A stretch of 64,000 bases of DNA, taken from assembly GCA_016165875.1 (NCBI GenBank), contig JABBOT010000008.1, positions 900,347 to 964,346 of the forward strand, written 5' to 3'. A program made the position numbers and the translations under genes. Source of the DNA: Acanthopleura granulata. Taxonomy: Eukaryota > Mollusca > Polyplacophora > Chitonida > Chitonidae. Under the pieces are notes generated by a model. It saw only the letters and a program-made list of their open reading frames with translations. It was not told the origin of the DNA and did no database searches. Within the stretch, counting starts at the first letter, position 1. Every line of letters begins with the position of its first letter. Positions 1 to 12,936 of this stretch are shown here, one piece after another.

Positions 1-1620
1 TCATCTCAGGCAAGCCCTTTCCTGATTTTTGGTTCTCCTGCTTCAATTGTTTGGTGTTTAAGAGCAGATGGAAATTGCGTTTACTTGCGTTATATTAACA
101 TCCATAAATTGTATAGAATGGCAAAGAGTGCATCCAAATTTTGAACAGTGCAGGAAATGGCGCCGTGCAATACATTCTCTCCCTTAATGTGTTGGTTCGG
201 AAAATAGTCTTAACACCTAAGATGTGGCAATCTTCGCTCTCCAGTTGCATTTGTCTATAAAGTCGTCGTTAAAAATGCCTGATTGGTACCTTGCAAACGC
301 AGCTGAAGTCAAAACTCATTTCGCCTTATTGGCTTCCTGAAAACATGTATGAAGTTTTACAAAAAAGAAACATTTTGGCGTATTTTATTAGGTACATAAC
401 GCAGCATTGTCAAGCTATACTCTTCCAGCCGAACACTATCTAGAAGCAAGTGCCAGACTCTCAACCTTTTAACTTACTATGGGTGTTTTGTCACGTGTAA
501 CGCTCAAAAAATTTCGACTACATACAGGTAAAGTACAGGTAAGAGTGTCATCATGGTCTCTTAAAGGGATCTTAACACATAGTAAAGGAAATCTACATCT
601 CTAGAAGGATACTATCACGTCAAACAGTTTTGTTTCTAATGACATGAATAGAATTTGACCCTTTAAATCTTCCGATGCCACTGCTCTGTATTTCAACTCT
701 AACGCGAATATGTTTGACATTAGATTAAGCTTTAAAGTTTATTTATTATGACAGCTATGTGAACGCATAGCAGCGAGAACTTTATGTAATAAGTAAGGTT
801 CTCAAAGAAAAACCGTAAAAGTTTTCTGTTATAAATGCCCCTCAACATGAAATGTTTGTAGGCCCTTTGAAGCGAAGAATTGGCGTTAACCATAAATACA
901 TTTCATTTACTGTGACGTGTATTTGGTATTTGATGGGGTCAGTTCTCGAGCCTGTTTCTTTTATGAATGTCGTACAATTGCAAAACTCTCGCGTACACGC
1001 TTACATTCCGGGCAGAACAATATCATGAAGACTAATATAGTAATCAGTTGCACGACGAGAACTCTGTAGCCTATTACAGAAACAAGTTGCTACATTTCAT
1101 CTCCACGAGTTGTAAACTTCTCTGATAACAATGTCCACGACCTCAAGCACAACAAACACCACTGCTTGAAAGCGTTCATAGGGGGTAGCTTGTGATGGCC
1201 CAGAGAGTGCTCGAGACAATCCCATGGAAATGCCTACGGTTTGGAGCTATTCAGCCCATTTCATTCACGTTCTTGTTTACGCGCTCACCACGGGGGAATT
1301 TGCTTTAGCTCAGAACAGTTACCGCCTACGTATTGCTAACGGAACCAGCTGCTCGCTTATTACCGTCACATGGCGCTGGCATTGTAGACTTCAGCCAAAC
1401 GACGCGTGTATCGACGGGTTATTTAGAAAAATAACTCACGAATTCTAGTACTCTACTATCGCAGTGGCACCGACCTCTGGCCGTCATCACAAGTGAGATT
1501 TTCACGATCGAAAAAGGGAAAGCAGGGCATTAAACACAGGATAAATTAACACTTGTTAGCTCTGTAAATTGTATTTTATTTTTATTACTTGTACTTGTCA
1601 ACTAATTATTGAAGAGTTTT
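1..1620. other. No gene seen
   Basis: AT-rich unique-looking DNA. The 74-codon frame near 1224 has no recognised content. Confidence 0.5.
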
Positions 1621-1733
1621 AGGGGGCCTCCGTGGTTAATTCAGCTAGCAAGGAAGCGCAGAGCAATTGCCCAGGAGTTTCCCACCAGTGCGCTCGCTCT
1701 GAGTTCAAGTTCAGCTCATGCCGACCAAGAAAA
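1621..1733 (+). mobile_element. SINE, tRNA-like 5' half (relic)
   Basis: Head of the same tRNA-derived SINE as at 33745-34004. It has a cctccgtgg start, an A-box-like ttcagctagc, then agcgcagagcaat, a cccaccagtgcg block and tgagttcaagttcagctc, all matching the complement of that copy in order. The 3' half is missing or too decayed to see. Confidence 0.6.
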
Positions 1734-2287
1734 GCCTTTGACACTGTTTAAAAAAATGAAACTTATCCGCGGGTTGGTAATTTGAAGGATCAAGCCTCGC
1801 AATTTTTGAGCGATAATCAGGGCGACAAAACAGAGATTCGTATAAGAGGAAAATCATGTTCAACACAAACCACCAAATAGCTGACAGTTGCACTACATGA
1901 TTAAGTTCTGAAATCTCGCCGAAAGTTCGCCGTTCTGTATGTTTTGAATACCTAGAACTGGCTGCGTGTGTCATCAAAAGCCTTCACTCTAAAATTTCAC
2001 ACTGGATACAAGACAGTCTTGTTGGTAAATATGGACGGAATGTTCAAGATCCCCGGCAATTTGACTCATAACTACATTTAGTTCGGCGTACCCCTTTGCT
2101 AGGGCTGTTTTAAGCATTCAGGTTTGCTAAATGGACATGATGGTTTTATGAACAGGTACATTCAAAGCGTGACTATGATACCTACGTATGTATGTGACAT
2201 GAAATGTATTTCCAGGCTGCAAGTTTGAATTTTGAATTGATTTCATGCCATGAAAATTGATTGTATTCTCTCTACCAATGAACTTCC

Positions 2288-2470
2288 AAACTGACACTGA
2301 TATACCAGCTGTCCACCAAAATGGGCGTTCCTGGTCATCAATCGCCAGACCAGTTCCCCAAAACGACAAATTACACAAACCACCAAAGAAATAAGAAAGT
2401 ATATAAAATATAAAGGAAAGAAGCCTGATTCCTGTAGCGAGAAGTCAGCCGCTTTCGATGATGACGACAA
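2288..2470 (-). repeat. Dispersed repeat, copy 1
   Basis: Its complement contains tttctttggtggtttgtg, followed by aatttgtcg..., the ctggcgattgatgaccagg and cattttggtggacagctggt phrases. A diverged copy lies on the + strand at 48095-48262. Function unknown; could be an old transposon end or a duplicated exon. Confidence 0.55.
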
Positions 2471-4091
2471 CCGTTAACAGCTTCTCTCTTACATGTCACC
2501 AGCTTCAGTTATCATTTATATATATCATTTCTGTATATTTCTTAGGCAACTGATCTCTTTTGGTTGTATTAGAAATGCATGTTACGATTATCGACATGGA
2601 ACGGCCCCTCACTGCTTTACCAGTTGTAAACGCATGTCAGATCTGACTCTTTGATTTGTCAAGACTCAGCAGATCTTGGCATACAAAGCCATAAGTGTAT
2701 ACAACATTAAGTTTAGATCCATGAAATCTTAGCCTGCGGACTCAGCCTTTATACTCACTGCAACGAACAACAGCTTTATCATGAAAAGGCCAATCAATTC
2801 CGCCTGTTGGCATAATCACGTTATTTCAGTGCAAGGGCCACTTAAAGGGGTGAACACGATTGAAGCGTTTGTCTACAGTCTATAAGGCGGATGAACATAG
2901 GGATATAAATACATAGCGTATTTGGTCAGAGTGACATAATTGTAACGAGATGTTATTGTCTTGAGCAACAAAACACTTGCGTATGACGGTGGTCAATTCA
3001 ATCGGTACATTATGTCATTGCCCCATAAATAATGAGCAGACTGGCTTGGGGAAGTGTAGGTAATATAAACGTAACTTGAAGCTGAATTACCTAATTAATC
3101 AGTGTAAGTGGCTGGCAAGTTAACTTTTTATTCATAAAGGCTGTGTGATTCACGCCTCAGCAGCGGTTTACGTTTAGAGTTATCACAACATATCAAATAC
3201 TAGTGAAGTGCAATGGATGTTGAAAAGGGCATGTTCCTTCGGACCCGTACATTGTTCGGGGACCGATACGCTTCTATATATATATTTCTTAACAGTCTCA
3301 AAGCGTCCGCGGTTTTTGCTTAAAAAATTAAGTTATATCACGAATGAGATATTACCACGTCGTCTTTCTCCATCTTGCTCGTTCCACTTATACCATCCTA
3401 AGAAATCATTTCGCACTTTTACGGAATGTCTTTAAACTTTTCATATGGCAAACAAAATTGTGGGTGGAGCCGGCCTATAACTGAAAATCAACATCATCAT
3501 CACAAAGTATTGTGTAAAATAAATGCAAAGTATGCATGCCCAAGGTACCGGAAATGTGTTACTTCTTATAATATAGCTGATAAATATGCTACATTATATA
3601 GGCATCGTAAACATTATAAAGTTTTTTATCTTGAGTGAAACGAGGGTTGAGGAATGCGAACGATCACTTTGCATCCACTTGGTTGCGTTCAACGTAAACC
3701 TGATTTTTAAACTTTATTTACAAATAAGTAGGTGTTCAGTCAGTAGAACTACATGCACTGTTAAATAACACATGGATAACAACGTTATTTTATTTGCTGG
3801 TTATAAACATTCCGATACCTAGATGACTATCCTCGTCTCATCCAAAAAAGAAACGCATAGCTGTAATGTATTGATGACTCGAGATGTCACTAAAAATGTC
3901 CCCAGAAGTTACCAAAGTCCATAACGAACGTCTGTTTGGTGTCTCGGTGTCACGGTTGAAGTTTCTAACTTTGCCACTGGCTGAAAATGACAGCATGTTA
4001 TATGAAAGTGAAAGACAACTAAAAATGACGTCGTGGTAAGTAAAAAGAGCGCACAAAACTGTGAATATTCATTCAGTGTTTATTTTAGGTT
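2471..4091. other. No gene seen
   Basis: AT-rich DNA with several short ATG frames of fewer than 80 codons, none resembling a protein family. Confidence 0.5.
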
Positions 4092-4391
4092 AAATTAAAC
4101 TCAGTCAAATGTTTTGATCATAAAGGGGACATCATCAATCACATTGAATCACACTGAATCACAGTGACGTCACACATACCTTTCAGCTGCCAAACAGCCT
4201 CTGATTGTTATATGCTCACATTCTACATGAATATACACGTGTTACTACACCTGTATCTGTATTTAATGTGGAAATATAACAATCAGAGGCAAGGGGTAGC
4301 AGCTTAAAGGAATGTGTGACGTCACTGTGATTCAGCCTGTACGGCCCATACAGTCCATCATACAATCAAAACATTTGACTTCGTGTAATTT
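4092..4391. mobile_element. Foldback/MITE-like element with ~120-base inverted arms
   Basis: Arms 4092-4213 and 4274-4391 are inverted copies with some mismatches and small gaps, around a 60-base loop. Matching phrases: gtcaaatgttttgat / atcaaaacatttgac; cctctgattgttatat / atataacaatcagagg; and the palindrome GTGACGTCAC in both arms (4164-4173, 4316-4325). No coding sequence. No clear target duplication was found. Confidence 0.75.
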
Positions 4392-6258
4392 GATGTAAAA
4401 AAAATCTAAAAAAATCAGAGAAGGCATTTTAAGGTACATTTTCGTGCTCTTTTCACTCAGACCAACTTAATTTTTGAGTGGTCTCTCACTTTGAATTAAT
4501 TATTTACCTATGAACAAACCAGGCATGTACAGTTGGAACTTCAATTTCTGAGTTGTTTTTTCGTTTGACATCCTGTATATTGCACTAGGTGATGTCAACG
4601 CGTTTCGAAGTCCATACTCGTTCATTCCTAAATAACGTTGATCTCTGAAGTGCAGGAGGTTTATCACCGTGTGTGGCACTTTGACACTAATAACTGTGTT
4701 GTCCCTGGAGCTGTAGTTTTAGTCTATAGCTTGATGATGTAGTCTTTTGTATACTCAGGAACCAAGTGTGAAGCTTACCTCTGTCATACAAAAGACAAAT
4801 TCTGGATATGAGTACAGCGTAAGACGCCAGTAAAACAAATCAGGCATGGGGTCCTGGAGGAAGAAAATGTTGAAGGCCCATGGCAAAAGAAAGCGAAGAA
4901 ATTATTACGCCTGACAGTTAAAATGCTTCAGTCCCCACACCCACTTCACCAAAAACAAACAACAACAAAACAACAATTTCTGAGTTGAGCCTATACCAAC
5001 CTGGCCATCAAACAAATGGCTACTTCACAACTGTCATACATGCCTAGTTTAATATTTTACTCATAAAACTTTGTTTAAAATGAGTTACATTAACCATCTG
5101 AAGCATAAATAAAATTAGTGGAGAGACACGGTGTTGTTGCTTCGCTGTTGTTTTGGTAATTTCCTGCATTAAAACGCATCTGTATCCAAGAAAATCATGC
5201 CCAGCTCTAATGTGTCCTTGTTTAAAAGAGTGATTACTCTTATTATGTAAAACTTGGTTTTTCATTATTAAATGTAATGATCCACGTATTAGATTTGAAC
5301 CAGCCTACATGCACTGTATTGCTGTGAATTCGGTATCATAACATGATGAACCCACATGTTGAGAAGGTTGAATTATCCGGGCCGTAATCTCCTCCTAGAA
5401 TAGCCCCACGTTTATTTTGGGGTAAAGGGGCGGAAACTACAATCAGTCAGGATTGAAAAGGGTTCAGTTGTCGTGATATATCACAAAAAGTGCACTCAAT
5501 CAAGCCCATGGAGCAAATCGATTTTGGGGCTTAAAGAATTGCAATTATCTCTCACGGCTTATCAAGCCCTGGGGAACATATGTGAAGAGAACAACAATTA
5601 GTGCTCTGGTCTTCCTTGCAATCCACACACCTCATGACTGACAGGACAACTTTGTAGCATAAGATAACGGTTTATCAGCAGAATTATAAGCAGTTTTTAT
5701 CTGCTCTTTTCCTGTATTCATCGGTCAGCAGGATGGCTTATCTGTGTGTTGTATCCTGTTTCTACTGTTATTATCCAGATCTGTCTATAAACTCTGAAAC
5801 GGGTTCACAATTGAATAAATGAGGAACATCGAAGGGAATAAATCTCTGCAACAACCGTCTTCGGAATCGCAGAAATCAATCACGTGTTAGTGCACAGTGT
5901 TTGACTTACAAATCAGTGCCTGTGGTAGCGGGTCAAATTGAATATTGGTCGCAGCTATTTGTGATCTTAGCTCTCAGTTCGTTGATGATTTTTTGTTGTC
6001 CAGAGCGAGGTTTCAAGGCCAAGACTACATTCTAGTAGCAACCCACGTAAACAGATTTAAAGGCATCGATTGCACATCTGACCGACATACTTGGCCACAT
6101 ACGTTTATCTGTATGATTCATATGTGATACATTATAACGAGAAAACGGTACTCTCAAAGGAAATATGGCAATCCATGCTCTCTATTAAAATATGATAAAA
6201 GCCGATAACCTGATATTTTGTCTAACCTCCACTCAGGCTTCAGAGGAGGTTATGGCGG
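4392..6258. other. No gene seen
   Basis: AT-rich unique-looking DNA between the foldback element and the reverse-transcriptase-like relic. Confidence 0.5.
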
Positions 6259-6410
6259 TACAAGGATAAAAAGGCCTACGACTCGATCAGATGTATCATG
6301 AGCCGGAATGCCATGTGGGTCAATTCATCTAGGATTGGAGTTAGAGAAGAGATTACGCGATTTTATGCAAAACGCTTTGGTGTTCGTGAAACTAACCCTT
6401 GGGGCCTGCT
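6259..6410 (+). pseudogene. Possible LINE reverse-transcriptase relic (motif A)
   Basis: The + frame reads YKDKKAYDSIRCI, then AMWVNSSRIGV and EEITRFYAKRF. The D-x-K-A-Y-D-S pattern followed by MW..L/S...G.. is that of the first catalytic aspartate region of non-LTR reverse transcriptases. The frame continues to 6546 without further clear RT motifs. Short and decayed; chance cannot be excluded. Confidence 0.35.
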
Positions 6411-7239
6411 TACAGTGATGGCCATCTCTGACAGGATTTCCAGAAAGCCTGGACTAATTTGTACGAGTCGGGGAGTCGACAGAGTGGGAGAAGACAAGCG
6501 CTGTGAAAGATCTGAATGCAGATTTGTATTGGAAAGGCAGAACTGAAAACAATGATGTGTGTTGTAAGCTGGCGAAGTGAATAGCTTAGGTCTTTGGCAC
6601 AGCCAATAGGCGACATTGGCGAAGAGAATCAGAAGGAAAGACTCGCTGACACGGTGAAATCCATGTTCCTCTATCATACTGATACGCTGGTTTTGATGAG
6701 GCTTATGTAACGAACCTCAGACCAAACATTCACGGCTCTATTCACTTGTATACAAATACCGCCTGGCAGTGTAAGGCCTTGTCTGAATGGACTGTTACCC
6801 GTGCTAATAAGCGTGTATTGTTTTCGGTACCCAGAGTTTAATCACGGATTATTGATGTGGAATCATTGGGATAATCCAATAATATACAGCACTTCCTTCG
6901 ATCTTCTGACCGGAGTTACCTTGAGATCAGACTTGCTAAACATGTCGTATGGGGTGCTTGGAGACTTACGAAGAGCTGCACGTGGAATATTCGCGGTCAT
7001 TCATGCGTCTCGGCAAAGTCTCGTTGCTTGGACACGCTTCATGGTAACGTTTACTTGACAGCACAGGTCATAACATGGCTATAATCGCGTCTTGTCCGAC
7101 GTGTGTTTTAGGTGATCATTGGCTGAGATTAGGCACCACAACAGCTTCTCTTAATGTATATATTTGTGTGCTGCCGGCTGTCCTCGACTGTTGATCCTCT
7201 GGTGAACCACTTCCGTTCTTCGGTCTGATGTGTTACGTT

Positions 7240-7952
7240 TCTGTGTTCTATGATCTACCGAGTACTAGCATTTCTTCTTGGAGATTTCTCAATACCCGAG
7301 ATAGCTCGCCTGTTGAATCCGAAAAGAAACACACAGAATGAAGGGGAGTTATTGAGAAGGGAGCACGAGGTAGCTGTGTACCAGATGCAGGCGAACCACA
7401 TGTGTGACCCCGAAAAAGCTACCGTTCCCGTCAAATGTGCAACTAATCAGAGAGACTACGCTGGCACGCGAATCTTTGCCACTCTACCTCCTGTAGCCAA
7501 TGCCCCCACCCGCCTGTGTGCTGGAATGTAGACAAATCCTTCATCCTTGCTCGTCAGATAACATCGAGTGAAGGCTGAGGTCTCCCCCACGAAGCTACTC
7601 TCCCATCGAGTTCACAGCCATGTGTTAGCGGCGACCTGGAATTCGAGGCCGTCTCACCGCGTGCATGTATACATATACACACATAGACATCAATCCGCAG
7701 AGCCGGTAGAATTGAGTCAACCACAGGTACCACACCGTAGCCCAACTCTGCCGCTGCCACGTGCATTCTGAACAGCTCTAGACGAGGTGGTAACCAGCCG
7801 ATCGACTGCGCATGACCGGTACTGCTTTTCCTGGCCAGCGACAAGGGGGAACAAGACGCAGGAGTTGGTGTATATCTGATGTGTGTTAGATTGTTTCACC
7901 TTCCTGGATCACCGTGGATATGGCAAGTGACTTGTTTCCCTGAACATGCAGT
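7240..7952 (+). promoter_or_regulatory. GC-richer block upstream of candidate exon 1 of gene 1
   Basis: Base composition rises well above the surroundings and CpG occurs often, which opens incidental frames on both strands. It lies directly upstream of the leader-like ATG at 7953, so it may hold the promoter and 5' UTR. No core promoter element was identified. Confidence 0.25.
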
Positions 7953-8037
7953 ATGAGGATTTTTCTGGGTTCTTCTACACTGGGTTTGGCTCTAATTTTA
8001 AGCTGGACCCAGTGCAGTTTGCAACTTCTTCATAGCG
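7953..8037 (+). CDS. Candidate signal-peptide exon 1 of nAChR gene 1
   Basis: An ATG at 7953 opens 28 codons plus one base. They have a typical secretory leader profile: MRIFLG, then a hydrophobic core (LGLALIL) and a polar end. The frame reaches a possible donor, GCG|GTAACT, at 8038. The donor leaves phase 1, exactly what exon 2 at 19282 needs, and joining them gives a glycine at the split codon. The donor is only moderate (C at +5) and the ATG context has A at -3. The upstream 700 bases are GC-richer than their surroundings, as expected for a first exon and promoter. Intron 1 would be about 11.2 kb. The link to gene 1 is an inference from phase and leader character; another leader exon could lie outside the window. 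Confidence 0.35.
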
Positions 8038-8521
8038 GTAACTATACAGATTTTTCTTATCTCTCTCTATCTAGGTTTAAAACCCACCCGTCACGCCTTA
8101 ACCCTGTGATATTTATGCTGCGCCTCGTGCAGCTACACCAGCTCCCCCCCCTCCTCCCATAGCCACTTAGTTGTATCTAATTCTGGGGCCATAATTCCAT
8201 ACCTAATTCCAATACTAGCAGATCAGGGGTGCTTTGCATCAATGTAACATACATGTAACACTCACAGTCTACATGGTTTTATCATTGACAGCGTGCCAGT
8301 TATATGTCAAATACCAAATGTAGCCTAGAAGTTGAACATGTATACAGATGTCTGGTTTACATGATGATGTATGTGTTTATGGTTTCTGTGATTCCCATTA
8401 TAAAGAACATGGAAAAGTACATGCGCCGATATGATATACCGTTATTGCTGTGAGCTACATTTCCCCCATTTCTTTCATGCCCTTTTCATATTTATATAGA
8501 ATTGCCTCTTTTAGTATCTGT

Positions 8522-8523
<2 letters not shown>

Positions 8524-8557
<34 letters not shown>
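8524..8557. repeat. (TA)17 microsatellite
   Basis: Uninterrupted alternating AT run of 34 bases in putative intron 1 of gene 1. Confidence 0.97.
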
Positions 8558-8560
<3 letters not shown>

Positions 8561-8809
8561 AACGTTTAATTGGCTTTGGAAAGCATACGTTTGAACCTGT
8601 CTCTGCAGCCATAAATGCTGTTCATCAAACAGCACTCTCTGACTTGCAAAGCAGTGATTTTATATGGTGCCTAGTGCACAAATCTTGCCTAATATACGCT
8701 TATATAACCGACTACGTGAGGCCGGTTGTAACCATAGCCCTATGTATACAGACAAACCTCTCCAGTCTATATATCGATTTATCTTGATGAGTAAGCGACT
8801 GTGCCGTGT

Positions 8810-9157
8810 CTATGGCAGCTCTAAACAGGCGCTACGTATGTAAATCAACTTTTCTATGCTTTGAATGAGAAACTCAGAAAACAGACACGCCGATGGGATT
8901 ATCTGCGCCATCTGTAGCCAGTAAGCGCGATAATCTCTAAACAGAGGAAAAGATGCACCGGTGATGTGGGCAATCTGGCATACAACACGGCTCGTGGGAG
9001 AAATAAGCACCCTTGCTCCAGTCTTGTCTGGGTCACACTTCGAGCTATTGATCAGCCCATTCAAGGCTGACGGGAAATCTATGTCACGCAAGTTAACGTT
9101 CAAGTCGTGGAGACACGAGATACCGGCTCGCAGATGATTGAACCTGTCGTCTGCCAA
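8810..9157 (-). other. Unassigned open frame, 115 codons, no ATG at its start
   Basis: A minus-strand frame opening with TTG, with a mixed protein-like composition and no family recognised. Lies in putative intron 1 of gene 1. Could be a chance frame or an exon of an unknown gene. Confidence 0.12.
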
Positions 9158-9376
9158 AATGACTTTCCATCATGGCGGCAAAGAAGGTGTGGAAGGTGAA
9201 AAACGTTGGCCTTGACGCTGTATAACACACTGCTCATTTCTGTTCAGCTGGAATTCTCAAGGTAGCTATAATGGCAGAGTAGGCTTTAATCGTGTTGTAT
9301 ACATGGCAATTATCCGGGAAGCGGAATCGCCAGGAGGTAAGGGGTGCTGTAGTCTGGAAATTGCGATACTGGTAGC

Positions 9377-9694
9377 ATGATTAATGGCAGCGGAGAAGAA
9401 ATGAGGGTTAACCGTAATAAACTCGACAAACTCCTAACCAGCGAGATGGTCATGTGGTCTACCTCATTCATTCACGTACTCTGTACCGATTGGCCACCGC
9501 TTGATCACTCTACCTTACAGCTCTGTGACGCCAAACGTACCAAATTAGTCACAGCCACTTTCTACTTCTTCACTTGTGTAGCACGCCTTTATAACGCTTA
9601 TCGCACATATCTGGCACAATACGGCAGACGTGTTGGTTTACGTGTGAGGAATATCGGTATGAATTATCGAACAAGCATTTGGATGGAATACTAA
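9377..9694 (+). other. Unassigned ATG open frame, 105 codons
   Basis: An ATG-initiated + strand frame starting MINGSGEEMRVNRNK with no recognised domain, membrane pattern or splice context. Probably chance. Confidence 0.12.
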
Positions 9695-10310
9695 ATGCTG
9701 ATCAGGTCCCGCAGAAAGCCCTCTTAAAGTGAAGTAAACCTTTAAGTCAAGATGAGGCATGGCCTAGATATACGTCACTTTGGTTATTACTGCACTCTTC
9801 GGTAGGGTCCTTGGTTGTGGCACAAAAATATTGATATTTACTCAAATTTAGAAATGACCCTCATAGTGCGGCAAATAATTTTTTGACGGACCGTCGATCA
9901 GGGAAAGTACGTCAAAGTTTGCACAGGTTTCTTAAATACATACCAGAGTGTCATTGACAGAGTCTCACTGTATACGAGCCAAATGAATGCAGAAACGTTA
10001 TCCAATGCACGCAAGGAAGTAGATTTCAATGGCTCTGCAATAATATGCAATTTTTGTGTGTTTATTAGCTGGTACCCGACTTCACTACATGACTAGATGG
10101 ATGCATAGTTTCCTGTGCCAAGTCATGAGCTTTGAACGTATGGAAATAAATTACGAAGAAACGCCGAAAACTGTGAAAAACATATTTACTATATTTATGC
10201 ATGAAGCCAGTCTGAAGAGATCATCCCTGCTTCAGTCAAACGCCATAAAGTGCCCCTTTTTGCTCGACAAGTTAAAAAAAGTATCATCTTTATGTCAGAC
10301 GGTATCCGTT

Positions 10311-10366
10311 ATCTCTATATATCTTTATATATCCCTTATCTCTATAGATCTCTACATATCTCTATT
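10311..10366. repeat. Degenerate tatctctata repeat
   Basis: Imperfect tandem copies of a roughly 10-base pyrimidine/TA unit (tatctctata, tatctttata, tatcccttat, ctctatagat and so on). Confidence 0.6.
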
Positions 10367-12208
10367 ATGGGCGGTGCCAGTTATGACATAAACTGTTTAA
10401 CCCAGTATTTCGTCTTTGATATAGTCATCCTATCTTCTCTAGGTTACAGAGTCCCAAAAGTCGGTGCTCCGTACATACTCCTGTCCCAGTCTTGTTTTGC
10501 ATTATTTATATCTTCTCTTTAAGACGCTATATGGAGTTTGAGCTATTTTTAGTGGAATCAAGAAGTTTTATTAGTGTTTGCCAGTTTATCACGACTTGTC
10601 TATTGATATTTTGTAGTGCCTGGCTAACTGACCCCAAGTTCAAGCATTTGTCCATTTAGCTCTCAGTAAAGCAATAAACTGATTCGTCATTAAATAAATG
10701 AACGATCCCGTCGCCCTGAATGATATCGCTATAGGACAGAGAAGAGAAGAGCTGTTATAACATTACACTACAGAAACGTCAAACCAATGTTTGTATATAT
10801 AATATAATATTGTATCATATTGATTCTGTGGGGTAATCTGGTGTATGTTGCCCCATAGTACATATTTGAGAACAAGAACACATAATTGTCATCTAATATA
10901 TATATAGCTATTCCGCAAGGCCTTTGGAGTGTGGCAGTAATGCGGCCTACTGCTCGGCTGCCCGTAGTCTTGGTCATATCAAACCTCACCAGGCCACCAT
11001 TATAAAGGCAGTAATAACTGACGGTGTGTCTGGTGGGGTGTGACCTTGGACTTTTTGCGCAGGACAAATTGGCAGGTAATTTGGACTAATTACTTTAATA
11101 GATGCCGGAGTAGTCCCACTGTGAAAATGAGACGAAAAAATGGACAATCCATTGAGAACGCATGCAACAGAAAAGAAGAGAATACGATCGAGGTTATCCC
11201 ATTTCCTGCCCGAAAATGAAGTCCTTTGAAAAAGTGGACTATTGCATTGTGGCAGTGATGTGTTTTCTATGCATTTGTCACGCTATTGTGAATTGTCATT
11301 GAGTTTGGAACGAGATCCCTAGCCGCAGATCTTTGTATTCTCGATCTTTGGAACATGTACAGTATACATGACGATGAACCCTTTCAACTTCATTTCATTA
11401 TTTAAATGATTTATAATCATTTTGGCTTAACGCTCCATCGGCAGTATTTCAAATATATCGTGGCAAATTATAATTGGGCGTCTCTGCATTATGTACATGT
11501 ATATCAGTTCAGAGCTTACAGTGAAGTTTATAGAGCTTTGCGGGATTTATCCGTGCGGAAAGAGTGTATCTAGATGATTTAGATATAGAACAGCTACGAC
11601 CTCTGACTTGAATTCACTGTCCGCGATTTACATTTTTGCTATGTTTGACCAAGTAACAAAATATTAAAACCATTTCAGTACTGTATGCGTCAGACAGTTT
11701 CATTTTTTCTTGGGTCGTTATTATGAGGATGATCTCGTCAAATGGTTTTAAAAACCTCCATTACCTTGTCGTCAAGTACAACCTAACCAGCCTATTCGCC
11801 AGCTTCATTCCGTGCATTTGAAAGTTGATGTGACAGATCAAATGTTTAGTGGAGAGTAACCAGTTCGAGACATGGAGATTTCCATATTAGGAAAGAGGCC
11901 TAACTGTGCAGTCTGTAATGATAAAATACTCTATTTCATGATCTGTAACTGGACATTTTACATGGGCATGTGAAACCTCTTGACTTGGTCAGTGCTGCTT
12001 TAATAGGAGCCACCGAGATTGCCGATATATCCCCAAATGGACATTCTATCTACGTGTTTGGAATAGCCGGGCTACATGTACCAGCTAGTGACTCATGTCC
12101 GCGTTGTTGCGAACCATGTTAGTGTTGCGTGGGCGCTGCTTCTTTTTCTGCCTGTCCCAGCGGTATGCCGTCATTTCTTATACTCATAATTGTCATGGTT
12201 GTGAGTAG

Positions 12209-12429
12209 TGATAAAACGTTATGTTTTTAACCTGCCAGCAGGGTTTCTATTGATAAAACGTTATGTTTTTAACCTGCCAGCAGAGTTTCTATTGATAAAA
12301 CGTTATGTTTTTAACCTGCCAGCAGGGTTTCTATTGATAAAACGTTATGTTTTTAACCTGCCAGCAGAGTTTCTATTGATAAAACGTTATGTTTTTAACC
12401 TGCCAGCAGAGTTTCTATTGATAAAACGT
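12209..12429. repeat. 42-bp minisatellite, 5.2 copies
   Basis: Copies start at 12209, 12251, 12293, 12335, 12377 and a partial at 12419, each beginning tgataaaacgttatg. They are nearly identical, differing at one site (ggg or gag in the order ggg, gag, ggg, gag, gag). Because 42 is divisible by three, the + strand has an open frame of 14-residue repeats (KRYVFNLPA), a by-product. Confidence 0.97.
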
Positions 12430-12936
12430 GGATGAACTTCGATCCTAAATCATTCATGAGAGTCGGGTGGAGGTCCCCTTGTGCCGCCTAACACCGTCTC
12501 TCTGGCCCTCTTCTCCCTTCAACAAACGATTCGCCAACAAGAAAAGACTTTTGCAACATTAGCGCAGCCATTTATACAGTTGATTGCCTGCCATTTGTTT
12601 GTGTTTGTGGCTAATGAATGGTTTCTCTAATTGATATTTTCCCCTGAATTCCATTTAGCTGGTTGGCTCGACACGGGTTATTAGCTTAGCTGGATGCCAC
12701 AGCCCTATTCTGAGCGTGGGGTGGCTGCGCTGTGATAAATGGCGGCCATGAGCTACTGTTGTCTTCACGTGATGTGTCCAACGGGGCTCACTTGAGTACA
12801 GACTTGTCACGTGATCAAGACAGCCACTTACGGAGATATATGACAACACCGGCAATCAATCTGATCAGCCTGAAATCAGTGTTTTCAGAGATTTTGTGAT
12901 GGTTAGGTTTTTTTCATTCACAATTTAGGGATGAAA

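Noticed and set aside
7554..7844. Minus-strand 96-codon frame
   Set aside because: Lies in a GC-rich block where stops are rare; no domain, and probably promoter/5' UTR of gene 1.
12208..12435. Protein of 14-residue repeats
   Set aside because: A by-product of a 42-base minisatellite whose unit length is divisible by three; no start context or flanking coding sequence.
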